Source: Shewanella psychrophila
Lineage (GTDB): Bacteria > Pseudomonadota > Gammaproteobacteria > Enterobacterales > Shewanellaceae
Assembly (NCBI RefSeq): GCF_002005305.1
Contig: NZ_CP014782.1
Span: 6,138,001 to 6,202,000, forward strand
Direction of reading: 5' to 3'
DNA: 64,000 bases
Shown: positions 9,411 through 17,958 of the stretch, piece after piece
How positions within the stretch are numbered: the first letter of the stretch is position 1
How the letters are laid out: every line of letters begins with the position of its first letter
Notes under the pieces: generated by a model
Database searches by the model: none
Told to the model about the DNA's origin: nothing
Seen by the model: only the letters and a program-made list of their open reading frames with translations
Program-made: the position numbers and the translations under genes

Positions 9411-9642
9411 CCATTAAGACTCATGGGGGCAAATTAACTCTTAGGGTGTGAAAAATTTGTGCTTGTTGGTGAATGGACTGAGATTCAAGCCTGACTATAA
9501 AAAAATAGCAAAAACTGGTAACGAATAAGTAACCAATCTACACATAATTTGCCAGATTAATTACCTATAAATGACAAAATAAGTCTCAAAACCCGCTGGA
9601 CTAGCGGTAAAAGAGCTGTCAGAAATGACATGGCTTCAATAA

Positions 9643-9906
9643 TCAGGAGTTAGCAGCAATCATAAGTAACTTTCGTTGCCTGGATAATTTTTTAACAGCA
9701 ATCTCACGCTTTAACGCTTCAGAGCGATTGCCGACATTTTCAGAATACGCCAAAGAGAGAGGCCCCTTACCTCTAAGGAACTTAGCCGCCTTAACTCCCC
9801 CTCCTTGATGCTCCTTTAAGCGGCGTTCTATATCTGTAGTCACACCGGTATAGAGGTGACCATTGCCACAACGGATCATATATAACTTCCAAATAGACTC
9901 AGTCAC
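9643..9906 (-). CDS. GIY-YIG domain protein, YhbQ family
   Basis: An 87-residue single-domain GIY-YIG nuclease-like protein. It shows WKLYMIRCGNGHLYTGVT (the GIY and YIG equivalents) and the catalytic arginine region DIERRLKEH near residues 26-34. A conserved GPLSLAY and ALKREIAVKKL follow. The family (E. coli YhbQ) has been linked to DNA nicking or repair, but its role is not settled. It starts with GTG, supported by a strong TAAGGAG five bases upstream. Confidence 0.88.
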   Translation of the reverse strand: MTESIWKLYMIRCGNGHLYTGVTTDIERRLKEHQGGGVKAAKFLRGKGPLSLAYSENVGNRSEALKREIAVKKLSRQRKLLMIAANS

Positions 9907-9991
9907 AGTAACTCCTTAATACCTAAGCTTGTTTGACTCCTCCCACATGTTCACGGTAGGAGCCATTACTCTATTGTGCTTTACCTATAAC

Positions 9992-12229
9992 CTAGTTTAA
10001 TCCTAATAAACCAAGGAAGAAGGCGTATTCCTGTGCCGTATCTTGATAACGGCGGTAGCGGCCACTTTTACCACCATGGCCCGCTTCCATATCGATATGA
10101 AACAGCAACTTATTATCGTCTGTCTTATAATCCCTCAACTTAGCCACCCATTTTGCAGGCTCAAAATATTGCACCTGAGAGTCATGTAATCCCGTGGTAA
10201 CCAAGAGGTGTGGATAGGCCTGTCTGGTCATTTGATCATAGGGTGAATAACTCAGCATATAATCGAAATAAACCTTCTCATTGGGATTACCCCACTCATC
10301 ATATTCATTGGTGGTTAATGGAATGGACTCATCGAGCATAGTAGTGACTATATCTACGAAGGGCACATGGGCCGCAACGGCGAAATACAGTTCCGGCGCC
10401 TGATTAATCACCCCTCCCATCAATAAACCACCAGCACTTCCACCGGCGGCTAGCACCTTCTTGCTATCTCCGTATCCTTGAGCGACCAATGCTTTAGTGA
10501 CATCGACAAAATCATCGAAGCTGTGTTGCTTATTCAACATACGACCAGAATCGTACCAAGGGCGGCCCAGCATCTCCCCGCCTCTGACATGAGCTATGGC
10601 ATAAACGACACCACGATCTAACAGACTTATCGCCGAACTATCAAAGTCAGGATCGACCGTATGCCCATAGGCGCCATAGCCATATTGATACAGAGGATTA
10701 GTACCGTCTTTGGTGAACTTATCTTTACGATACACCAGAGTCACAGGCACCTTAGCCCCGTCACGGGCCGTAATAAACAATCGCTCGGCTTGGTAGCGTT
10801 CGCTATCGAAGTCCCCCAGTACCTTCTCTTGCTTCAACAAGCGCCTGTCCATAGGTTTACTCAAGTCATATTCATAAATAGACTCAGGCGTAGTAGGACT
10901 AGAATAATAGATACGCAGCTTATTGCTTAGCTGACTGGCATTAATATCCAGCCCAGCAACATAGGCAGGATCATTAAACGCTAGCAGGTAGGGTGCTTGC
11001 TCGCCGAAGGGGCGAACTTCTATTTGGCTTACACCCTGAGCGCGGGTTTGCACAATCAGATAATCTTTTAATAGCAAAATATCTTCGATACGCGTATCGG
11101 CAGCCGCCGCTATAACTTGTTGCCACTGGCTCTTATCTGAAATCTGGCTTTCATTGGCTTTCATCAACCTGAAATTTTCTGCCTGCCAATTAGTTAAGAT
11201 GTAGTACTCGTCACCCAACTTAGATACTGAGTACTCATGACCCTCTTCTCTGGCTAACAAAGGCTTAAACTGAGTTAACGGCTTATCTGCTTCGAGCATA
11301 GATACCTCACTGGTGATGGTGCTCTCATGAAACAGTAGGATACGAGTCTCATCTAAGCTTTTTCCCAATGAAATGTAATAGGTATCGTCTTGCTCCTCAT
11401 ACACCAGCACATCTTGCGACTGCTCGGTACCTAGCTTATGACGAAAAACCTGGTTTCCCAGTAAGGTTTGCTGATCTTTCTTGATGTAGAACACATGTTG
11501 ATTGTCGTTTGCCCACACTGCCCCACCATCTGTGCCGTCCAATACATCATCGAGTAAGGCTCCACTCTCGATGTCTTTGAAAAATATCTTGTACATGCGC
11601 CTACTGAGGGTATCTTCACCGAATGCCAACTTAGACTCGTCATAACTGATGGACACACCACCTAAGCCATAAAAGTCATGACCATTGGCACGCACATTCA
11701 CATCGAGTAAAACCTGCTCATGATGATGAAGCTGAGAGTCTGCCGACGATGTTAGTCCATGACTAGTTTGAGTCTCTATTTCGCCACGACTACGAACAAT
11801 TACGGGGTACTCGAATCCCTGCTGATAACGCCTCGAATACCAATGGCTATGCCACTTATAAGGGACACTAGATTCGTCTTTATCCAGTCGGCCGATCAAT
11901 TCGTCGAACAAGGTCTTCTGCAGCGGCTCATAGGGAGAAAATTGAGCCGTTTTGTAGCGGTTTTCCGCCTCTAAATGCGCCAGTATTTGAGGACTTTTTC
12001 TCGAGTCATCCCTGAGCCAATAATAGTCATCGACCCTCTTAACTCCATGTAGATTCAATTCAAATGGTACTTTCTTGGCAACCGGAGGAAGAAGATTATC
12101 GGCATGTTTCATAGATGTTTCTCTCAAAGTATCTGCGCAGCCGAGCGATAGGCTCAGTATCAAGGGCACAAATAGTAAATTTAATCTGAAATCCGAAAAG
12201 GATCGGCGGTATCTAGGCATCTTACACAT
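9992..12229 (-). CDS. Prolyl oligopeptidase family S9 protease (oligopeptidase B-like), exported
   Basis: A 745-residue serine peptidase: an N-terminal beta-propeller, then an alpha/beta-hydrolase domain. The nucleophile is in GGSAGGLLMG (Ser about 596), with Asp in GLHDSQV (about 681) and His in EAGHGGKSGR (about 717). The early block HGVKRVDDYYWLRDD is diagnostic of oligopeptidase B, which cleaves after basic residues in peptides. Unlike the cytosolic E. coli enzyme (about 686 residues), this one has a hydrophobic N-terminal segment ending SLSLGC. It is therefore probably periplasmic or a lipoprotein, although the lipobox is not canonical at position -3. MPRYRRS, three codons in, is an alternative start. 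Confidence 0.87.
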   Translation of the reverse strand: MCKMPRYRRSFSDFRLNLLFVPLILSLSLGCADTLRETSMKHADNLLPPVAKKVPFELNLHGVKRVDDYYWLRDDSRKSPQILAHLEAENRYKTAQFSPYEPLQKTLFDELIGRLDKDESSVPYKWHSHWYSRRYQQGFEYPVIVRSRGEIETQTSHGLTSSADSQLHHHEQVLLDVNVRANGHDFYGLGGVSISYDESKLAFGEDTLSRRMYKIFFKDIESGALLDDVLDGTDGGAVWANDNQHVFYIKKDQQTLLGNQVFRHKLGTEQSQDVLVYEEQDDTYYISLGKSLDETRILLFHESTITSEVSMLEADKPLTQFKPLLAREEGHEYSVSKLGDEYYILTNWQAENFRLMKANESQISDKSQWQQVIAAAADTRIEDILLLKDYLIVQTRAQGVSQIEVRPFGEQAPYLLAFNDPAYVAGLDINASQLSNKLRIYYSSPTTPESIYEYDLSKPMDRRLLKQEKVLGDFDSERYQAERLFITARDGAKVPVTLVYRKDKFTKDGTNPLYQYGYGAYGHTVDPDFDSSAISLLDRGVVYAIAHVRGGEMLGRPWYDSGRMLNKQHSFDDFVDVTKALVAQGYGDSKKVLAAGGSAGGLLMGGVINQAPELYFAVAAHVPFVDIVTTMLDESIPLTTNEYDEWGNPNEKVYFDYMLSYSPYDQMTRQAYPHLLVTTGLHDSQVQYFEPAKWVAKLRDYKTDDNKLLFHIDMEAGHGGKSGRYRRYQDTAQEYAFFLGLLGLN

Positions 12230-12426
12230 CCTTGGTAATTGATGACTTCAATGAGCACTTAAAAATTACGATTCTAAAGAGGATACCGCCTCAGGTAAAG
12301 GCCTTGGGCTTACCCTTGCACTTGTCATTTGCCTAAAAGAAGCGCACCATACTCGCGCTCGACAGCTTAAATCTTGCTGGTACAGGACCTATTATTGAGT
12401 CCTCCCATAAGATGACGTACGAGTAA

Positions 12427-12670
12427 ATTCTCAGGGCGGGGTGCAACTCCCCACCGGCGGTGATAGTACTTGATTCAATTTCATTATCGAACTCAGGTCT
12501 TAAGCCCGCGAGCGCCCAGGCAAGAAATATTGAAAAATATAAACAACCTGGGGTCAGCAGATCTGGTGCCTTTACCCAGTGTAAAGCACTCCAGAGCCGA
12601 CGGTAATGAGCTTTCTACTAAGAGCCTACAAGCTTAAGTAGCGAGTCTGAGTCCGGATGAGAGAGAATGT
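12427..12670 (+). ncRNA. FMN riboswitch (RFN element)
   Basis: The conserved RFN blocks appear in order. They are TCAGGGCGGGGTGCAACTCC, CCACCGGCGGTGATAG, AAGCCCGCGAGCGCC, GGTCAGCAGATCTGGTG, TCCAGAGCCGACGGT and AGTCCGGATGAGAGAGAATG. The element binds flavin mononucleotide and lies upstream of ribB, as in many gammaproteobacteria. The variable arm near 12600-12645 is somewhat long. It is followed by a terminator-like hairpin. Confidence 0.97.
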
Positions 12671-12746
12671 AAAGATGCAACGAGAAGCCCCCCACACATA
12701 TGCCTTTAATCGGTATTTGTCATAGTGCTTACTCGGTTCAACTTAA

Positions 12747-12779
12747 ACACCTCATTGTTTGTCAATGCGGTGTCATTTT
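12747..12779 (+). terminator. Expression-platform terminator of the FMN riboswitch
   Basis: ACACC-t-CATTG (12747-12757) pairs with CAATG-c-GGTGT (12763-12773) around a short loop, and a TTTT run follows at 12776. Its place between the aptamer and the ribB ribosome-binding site suggests that FMN promotes early termination. Confidence 0.65.
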
Positions 12780-12831
12780 CTGCACGCCCTGATTCAGGAA
12801 AACCCAATGTTGTTTATTAAGGATTTTACCC

Positions 12832-13485
12832 ATGAATCAGTCACTACTCTCCCCTTTCGGCACAGCAATTGAGCGTGTCGAAGTCGCACTAGAAGCACTA
12901 AAGCAAGGCCGAGGCGTTCTCGTCGTCGATGATGAAGACAGAGAAAACGAAGGCGACCTGATCTATTCTGCAGAAATGCTAACCAATGAACAAATGGCAC
13001 TGCTTATTCGTGAGGGCAGCGGCATAGTTTGTCTATGTTTAACCGACGAGCGAGTCAAGCATTTAGACTTACCACCTATGGTCGAAGATAATTCCAGCCA
13101 ATACGGTACCGCCTTCACGGTCAGTATCGAAGCTAAGATAGGCGTCACTACAGGTGTTTCAGCTGCAGATCGAGTCACTACCATCAAGGCAGCTACCGCA
13201 GATGACGCAGTCGCGGATGATCTGGCACGCCCTGGGCATGTTTATCCACTACGTGCCCAGCCAGGTGGGGTACTGACTCGCCGCGGCCATACCGAAGGCA
13301 CCATAGACCTGATGCAATTAGCAGGATTAAAGCCTGCCGGTGTGCTGTGTGAAATAACAAATCCTGATGGCACCATGGCGAGGCTGCCTGAGATCATTCA
13401 ATTTGGTGAGAAACACCATCTGCCTGTGCTCACCATTGAAGATATTGTTGAATTTCGCCACGCCCTAATGGCTAAGGCGAGCTAA
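12832..13485 (+). CDS. ribB: 3,4-dihydroxy-2-butanone 4-phosphate synthase
   Basis: Converts ribulose 5-phosphate to 3,4-dihydroxy-2-butanone 4-phosphate and formate, giving the four-carbon unit of riboflavin. The 217 residues match E. coli RibB in length, with no fused GTP cyclohydrolase II domain. Family signatures are DDEDRENEGDL (metal and substrate loop), ARPGHVYPLRA and RRGHTEGTIDL. AAGGA lies upstream of the ATG. The FMN riboswitch controls it by feedback. It is the only riboflavin gene here, as expected for a stand-alone ribB. Confidence 0.98.
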   Translation: MNQSLLSPFGTAIERVEVALEALKQGRGVLVVDDEDRENEGDLIYSAEMLTNEQMALLIREGSGIVCLCLTDERVKHLDLPPMVEDNSSQYGTAFTVSIEAKIGVTTGVSAADRVTTIKAATADDAVADDLARPGHVYPLRAQPGGVLTRRGHTEGTIDLMQLAGLKPAGVLCEITNPDGTMARLPEIIQFGEKHHLPVLTIEDIVEFRHALMAKAS

Positions 13486-13513
13486 ATTAAACTAAGCACG
13501 ATTGCCTAATACT

Positions 13514-13550
13514 ACTAAACAAAAAGCTAATAATCGGCTTTTTGTTTAGT
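13514..13550 (+). terminator. Intrinsic terminator of ribB
   Basis: A 14-bp perfect stem, ACTAAACAAAAAGC / GCTTTTTGTTTAGT, with a nine-base loop, about 30 bases after the stop codon. The sequence is A/T rich on both sides, so it may work on either strand. Confidence 0.85.
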
Positions 13551-13890
13551 TTATCCATACATGACCCCAGCCTTGGTTTATCGCTCCATAAACCAAACAA
13601 TTAACCTTAAAAATTATATGGTTAATGTACTTATTCCTTATTTTTATCTGGTTCTCGATTACGAATTAAAATCTCTACTCGATTAACTTTAAAATATAAC
13701 TCCAACAAAAATAACATGTTAGTCGAATTTTTGACGCTGACGTTTTATTTCGTGACCTAGATTAGAGTTTCATGAAATATGCGTGACAGCCCTACTTGGC
13801 TATGATATTTATTCTCACCTATTTTCAAATCAACAGATTTCAGCAGCCCTCATAGAGAGCATTACTGATAACTTTGCATGGAGCAGACGG

Positions 13891-16800
13891 ATGTCATCGG
13901 TATTAAATGAGCTAAGCCTAAAACAAAAACTCATCTTGTTTGCCTCAATACCTATGCTTCTACTCGCCCTATTTGGCTCGATAGGTATGCTACACCTGAT
14001 CGACAGATACCAGGAAGCTCAAAGAAATACACTCTCAATAGAAGTCAGCCGTGAAGTCAGTCAACTCATCTTCGAATTACAAAAAGAGAGAGGCTTTTCT
14101 GCAGGATATCTAAGTAGTCAAGGTGGTAAGTATCGAGCGGATTTAAACCATCAAAGGAAGCAAACCGACCATCAGCTGCATAAATTACTCAAGAGTCCGG
14201 CTTTAGAAGCCTTTTTGCAGATGCTGGAAACCTACCACAGCCAGAGTCAAATCTTGAGGGAAAACCTGCAAGTCATCAAGACGAGCGCTCATAAGATGAG
14301 CACTATACGTTTAGGTGTCGATCAACAACAAAAAAATACCGCATTTCAATTTTACTCAGCATACAACCACCAGCTTTTAATATTGCTTTCTCAACTACAG
14401 ATACAGACAGAAGATGCCCTGCAAGCTAAAGCATACGAAGACCTACTCAATGTGCTCGTCATCCAGGAAACCGCAGCAAAAGAACGTGGCTTGATGAACG
14501 GCATGCTATCGGCTCAATATCTGGACTCTAGAGCCTTTATCATGATCAAGAGTATCGAGCATCAGTTAGGTCAAGCTATCACTAAGGCCCTCTCAACTGC
14601 CGACAGACCAATCAGACTACAGCTCAGAGAAATACTCGCCAGCAGCTTTAACCAGCAGGTTCTTAGAGTCAGAACCCAGTTAGAGTCTCAGGTCCATGTT
14701 GTCGAACAGGCCTATAAGATCAGTAGATTATTAGGTTATGGTGGCTTAATACATGACTTTAAAAATTATCTGTTAAGGGGAGAACAGAAATACTTAACCA
14801 GCTTTAATAGCAATATTAACCAACTCAAATTTAAACTCACCCAATTAAAAAACCTGGACGGTCTGTCGCCAACAAAACTCGCAGCTGTTATGTACATCGA
14901 TGAAACCATCGATAGCTACCATCACCAGATAGATAAGCTGCAACGACTGAAACTGCAAGGTTTAAGCATAAAGGAACAAGACAGCTTAGTGCGTGTAGAC
15001 GATAAGCCTATGATCGAATCACTGACGAGTCTCCAGTATCAAGCACCCGAGATCGACAGTAAATTTTGGTGGGACATAGCTGGCGTCCCCATAGATAAGC
15101 TCCACAAACTCAGTAATGAGCTTACAGATAAGATTGCCAGATTAGGTTATCAACAACAAACAACATCCCTCAGCTACTTAGCACTAGGGGTAGTAGCGGC
15201 TCTAATAAACTTGATCTTACTCTTTATTATAGGGCGAAGCATGATCCGTAACCTTGTCGATAGCATCTCTTTAATGGCTAAGGACATGCAGAAGATGACT
15301 CTGGATCCTAGCCTTGAACTTAAGGTCCCCGTGAGAGGCAAAGATGAAATAGCCCAATTGTCCCACTCGCTTAATTTAATGCTAACAGAGAGACGCAAGG
15401 CCAATAGACAACTCAATTTAGCCGCTGCGGTATTTGAATATTCCTCTGAGGGAATAGTGGTTACCGATGCAAACAACCACATAGAGTTAGTTAATCCTGC
15501 CTTCACTCAGATAACGGGTTACAGCTTAGGAGATGTCAAAGGAAGAAGTCCTTCAGTCTTAAATTCGAAGCAGCAAGACAGGCACTTCTATGACGAGATG
15601 TGGACCTTGCTACAGACGGAGGGAAGATGGGAAGGTGAGATTTGGAATAAACGTAAAAATGGACAAGTTTATCCAGAGTATTTAGCCATCACAGTGGTTA
15701 AAGATGATCAGGGCCAGATCATTCAACATATCGGACTCTTCCTAGATATCAGTAATCGCAAAAAATATGAACAAGATATCTGGTATAAAACCAATTACGA
15801 TCTGCTCACCAAGCTACCGAATCGCTCTCTGTACACCATAAAAGTACAACAAGAGATGATAATGGCCAAAGAAAACAATCGACAAGTGGCACTGCTATTT
15901 ATCGATCTCGACCGTTTCAAATATATCAATGATATCTACAGTCATGCGGTTGGTAATGAACTATTGAGACAAGTAGCATCCAGACTCGAATCACTGACGA
16001 ACAAGAATGATTTTATCGCTCGCCTCGGTGGCGATGAATTCATCATCATCTTACCTCAGATCAGGCACCAACATCAGGTACATGAAATCGCCGATAAAGT
16101 GATCAGTCATCTTGCCTCTCCTTTTGGAGTCAATGAAAATGAATTGATAATCTCCGCCAGCATTGGCATCAGCCTGTTTCCGCAAGATGGTGACAATGAA
16201 GAGTTACTAACACGAAATGCCGAAACAGCCATGTACCAGGCAAAAAATGATGGCCGTAATCACTACCGCTATTACTCATCTGAGATGAATGTGAATATGC
16301 TCGAGCGAGTCCAACTCGAACAACGCCTGAGGCAAGCCGTCATTCGACAAGAATTCTGCTTGCACTATCAGCCTATAGTCAATCTAGACGATCAAAAAAT
16401 CACAGGTGTCGAGGCACTAATTCGTTGGCAGGAACCCAAATTAGGTATAATTTCTCCAGATAAGTTTATCCCTATCGCCGAAGAAACCGGACTCATTGAG
16501 CCCATAGGTGAATGGGTGTTGCAGCAAGCATTAACCGATCTCGCCCACTGGCACAGCTTAGGTTTCAAGATAAGCATGGCGATCAATGTATCTGGCAGGC
16601 AGCTACTCGGCCATGATAAAACCAGTTTTACGTGCTTACTTAAGGCTCTACTGCAAAAAAACAACATCGAACCTCAATATCTACACATAGAAATAACCGA
16701 GTCCATGTTGATGGATGATACCGAACACTGCATGACAGCGCTGGAGTCGATCCGCTCCCTCGGTCTGGATATCTATATCGATGACTTCGGCACGGGTTAC

Positions 16801-17103
16801 TCCTCACTCAGTTATCTGAAACGATTCCCCATTGCTGTTATTAAGATAGATAAGAGCTTTGTCGACAACATGCTGGAGAGAGAATCTGATGCCAAGTTGA
16901 TCAAAGCTATTGTCATGATGGGGCAGAGCCTGGAACTCAAACTTGTCGCCGAGGGGATAGAGACCCATGCTCAGTGGAAGATGTTACAAGCTTTGGGTTG
17001 TGATTACGGCCAAGGTTATCTATTTTCCCAGCCTTTACCGGCACAAGATCTAGAATCTTTTCTCCACCAGCAAACTCAATCAATAGCCGTTTCATGCTCA
17101 TAA
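13891..17103 (+). CDS. NIT-HAMP-PAS-GGDEF-EAL c-di-GMP signalling protein
   Basis: A membrane sensor of about 1070 residues with both c-di-GMP synthesis and breakdown domains. An N-terminal helix (LILFASIPMLLLALFG) is followed by a long helical periplasmic domain with ELQKERGFSAGYLSS and QETAAKERGLMNGML, typical of the NIT nitrate/nitrite-sensing domain. A second helix, HAMP, PAS (ITGYSLGDVKG) and GGDEF (LGGDEFIIIL near residue 713) follow. The EAL domain has EALIRW, DDFGTGYSSLSYLKRFP and AEGIET, all catalytic residues present. The RxxD inhibitory site is NxxD here. ATG 13891 has GGAG seven bases upstream, preferred over a GTG at 13783. Confidence 0.9.
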   Translation: MSSVLNELSLKQKLILFASIPMLLLALFGSIGMLHLIDRYQEAQRNTLSIEVSREVSQLIFELQKERGFSAGYLSSQGGKYRADLNHQRKQTDHQLHKLLKSPALEAFLQMLETYHSQSQILRENLQVIKTSAHKMSTIRLGVDQQQKNTAFQFYSAYNHQLLILLSQLQIQTEDALQAKAYEDLLNVLVIQETAAKERGLMNGMLSAQYLDSRAFIMIKSIEHQLGQAITKALSTADRPIRLQLREILASSFNQQVLRVRTQLESQVHVVEQAYKISRLLGYGGLIHDFKNYLLRGEQKYLTSFNSNINQLKFKLTQLKNLDGLSPTKLAAVMYIDETIDSYHHQIDKLQRLKLQGLSIKEQDSLVRVDDKPMIESLTSLQYQAPEIDSKFWWDIAGVPIDKLHKLSNELTDKIARLGYQQQTTSLSYLALGVVAALINLILLFIIGRSMIRNLVDSISLMAKDMQKMTLDPSLELKVPVRGKDEIAQLSHSLNLMLTERRKANRQLNLAAAVFEYSSEGIVVTDANNHIELVNPAFTQITGYSLGDVKGRSPSVLNSKQQDRHFYDEMWTLLQTEGRWEGEIWNKRKNGQVYPEYLAITVVKDDQGQIIQHIGLFLDISNRKKYEQDIWYKTNYDLLTKLPNRSLYTIKVQQEMIMAKENNRQVALLFIDLDRFKYINDIYSHAVGNELLRQVASRLESLTNKNDFIARLGGDEFIIILPQIRHQHQVHEIADKVISHLASPFGVNENELIISASIGISLFPQDGDNEELLTRNAETAMYQAKNDGRNHYRYYSSEMNVNMLERVQLEQRLRQAVIRQEFCLHYQPIVNLDDQKITGVEALIRWQEPKLGIISPDKFIPIAEETGLIEPIGEWVLQQALTDLAHWHSLGFKISMAINVSGRQLLGHDKTSFTCLLKALLQKNNIEPQYLHIEITESMLMDDTEHCMTALESIRSLGLDIYIDDFGTGYSSLSYLKRFPIAVIKIDKSFVDNMLERESDAKLIKAIVMMGQSLELKLVAEGIETHAQWKMLQALGCDYGQGYLFSQPLPAQDLESFLHQQTQSIAVSCS

Positions 17104-17110
17104 AATAAAA

Positions 17111-17130
17111 AGGAGCCCACAGGCTCCTTA
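17111..17130. terminator. Bidirectional terminator
   Basis: AGGAGCC-caca-GGCTCCT hairpin between convergent genes. It is flanked by TTATT on the right and AAAATAAAAA on the left, so each strand has a U-rich tail. Confidence 0.75.
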
Positions 17131-17148
17131 TTCACTGCTAAGCGCAAA

Positions 17149-17676
17149 TTAAGCGACAGAGCCTGTCATCACGCTAGCAGACTCTTCTACTGCCATCTGG
17201 GCGAGATCTTTATCGACAAAGAACAGTGCCTTGCCATCTTCTCCCACTAGGCGAATCTTATCGACGATAGATTTAAACAACTTCTCCTCTTCATGTTGCT
17301 CAGAGACATACCACTGTAGGAAGTTGAACGTCGAATAATCTTGATTTGTAAATGCAGCATGAGCCAATGCATTGATTTTAGATGTGATCATCTGCTCATG
17401 TTCGTAAGTGTATTCGAACAAAGCTAGAAGTGAAGTAAAATCAGCCTGAGGGGCGTCTATCGACCCTAACAACGGCATGCCACCTGTTTCACTCACATAA
17501 GTAAATAGACGATGCATATGCTGCATCTCCTCATCGGCATGAACACGCATAAACTTAGCCGCCCCTTCGAAGCCTTTATCTTCACACCAAGCACTCATCT
17601 GCAGGTATAAATTAGAAGAGAAAAACTCGACATTTATCTGAGCGTTCAGTTGTTCAATCATTGTTGGTGCCAGCAT
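17149..17676 (-). CDS. ftnA: Ferritin (FtnA-type)
   Basis: Non-heme iron-storage ferritin of 175 residues that oxidises Fe(II) and stores Fe(III) in a 24-mer shell. Ferroxidase ligands are visible in the four-helix bundle: the early NVEFFSSNLYLQMS, the ADEEMQHMHRL motif and YEHEQMITSKINALA. QWYVSEQHEEEKLF closes the centre. The start MLAPTMIEQLN was chosen because AGAGGA precedes that ATG and matches the family N-terminus; a longer reading to 17751 would add a hydrophobic run foreign to ferritins. A Fur-box-like site lies about 107 bases upstream. Confidence 0.95.
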   Translation of the reverse strand: MLAPTMIEQLNAQINVEFFSSNLYLQMSAWCEDKGFEGAAKFMRVHADEEMQHMHRLFTYVSETGGMPLLGSIDAPQADFTSLLALFEYTYEHEQMITSKINALAHAAFTNQDYSTFNFLQWYVSEQHEEEKLFKSIVDKIRLVGEDGKALFFVDKDLAQMAVEESASVMTGSVA

Positions 17677-17782
17677 TTTATTCCTCTCGACGCATATCTG
17701 ATTCGCTATCTTATAGCGAAGTATTATCATAAAAATAATAAAAAACTGCAATCAAATTTACTTAAGCTACTGTTTATCAAAT

Positions 17783-17801
17783 ACAAATCGTTATCATTAA
17801 G
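17783..17801 (-). promoter_or_regulatory. Candidate Fur box upstream of ftnA
   Basis: ACAAATCGTTATCATTAAG matches about 12 of 19 positions of the Fur consensus palindrome. It is identical at 16 of 19 positions to the site before the TonB receptor at 32558. It could serve ftnA or the divergent RND operon; ftnA is closer and functionally sensible. Confidence 0.55.
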
Positions 17802-17958
17802 ATATTTGTCAGTATAAATCGTCCTACATAACCCGCAACATTTGCTAACCAATTGAGGCAGACCTGTTAACACTTAGTGTCTAGTATCAGTCAGTATAAA
17901 AATAACCACCAATGAATAAAGCCTTCCTTCAAGGGCTCTTCAACTGGCAGGGAAGACA

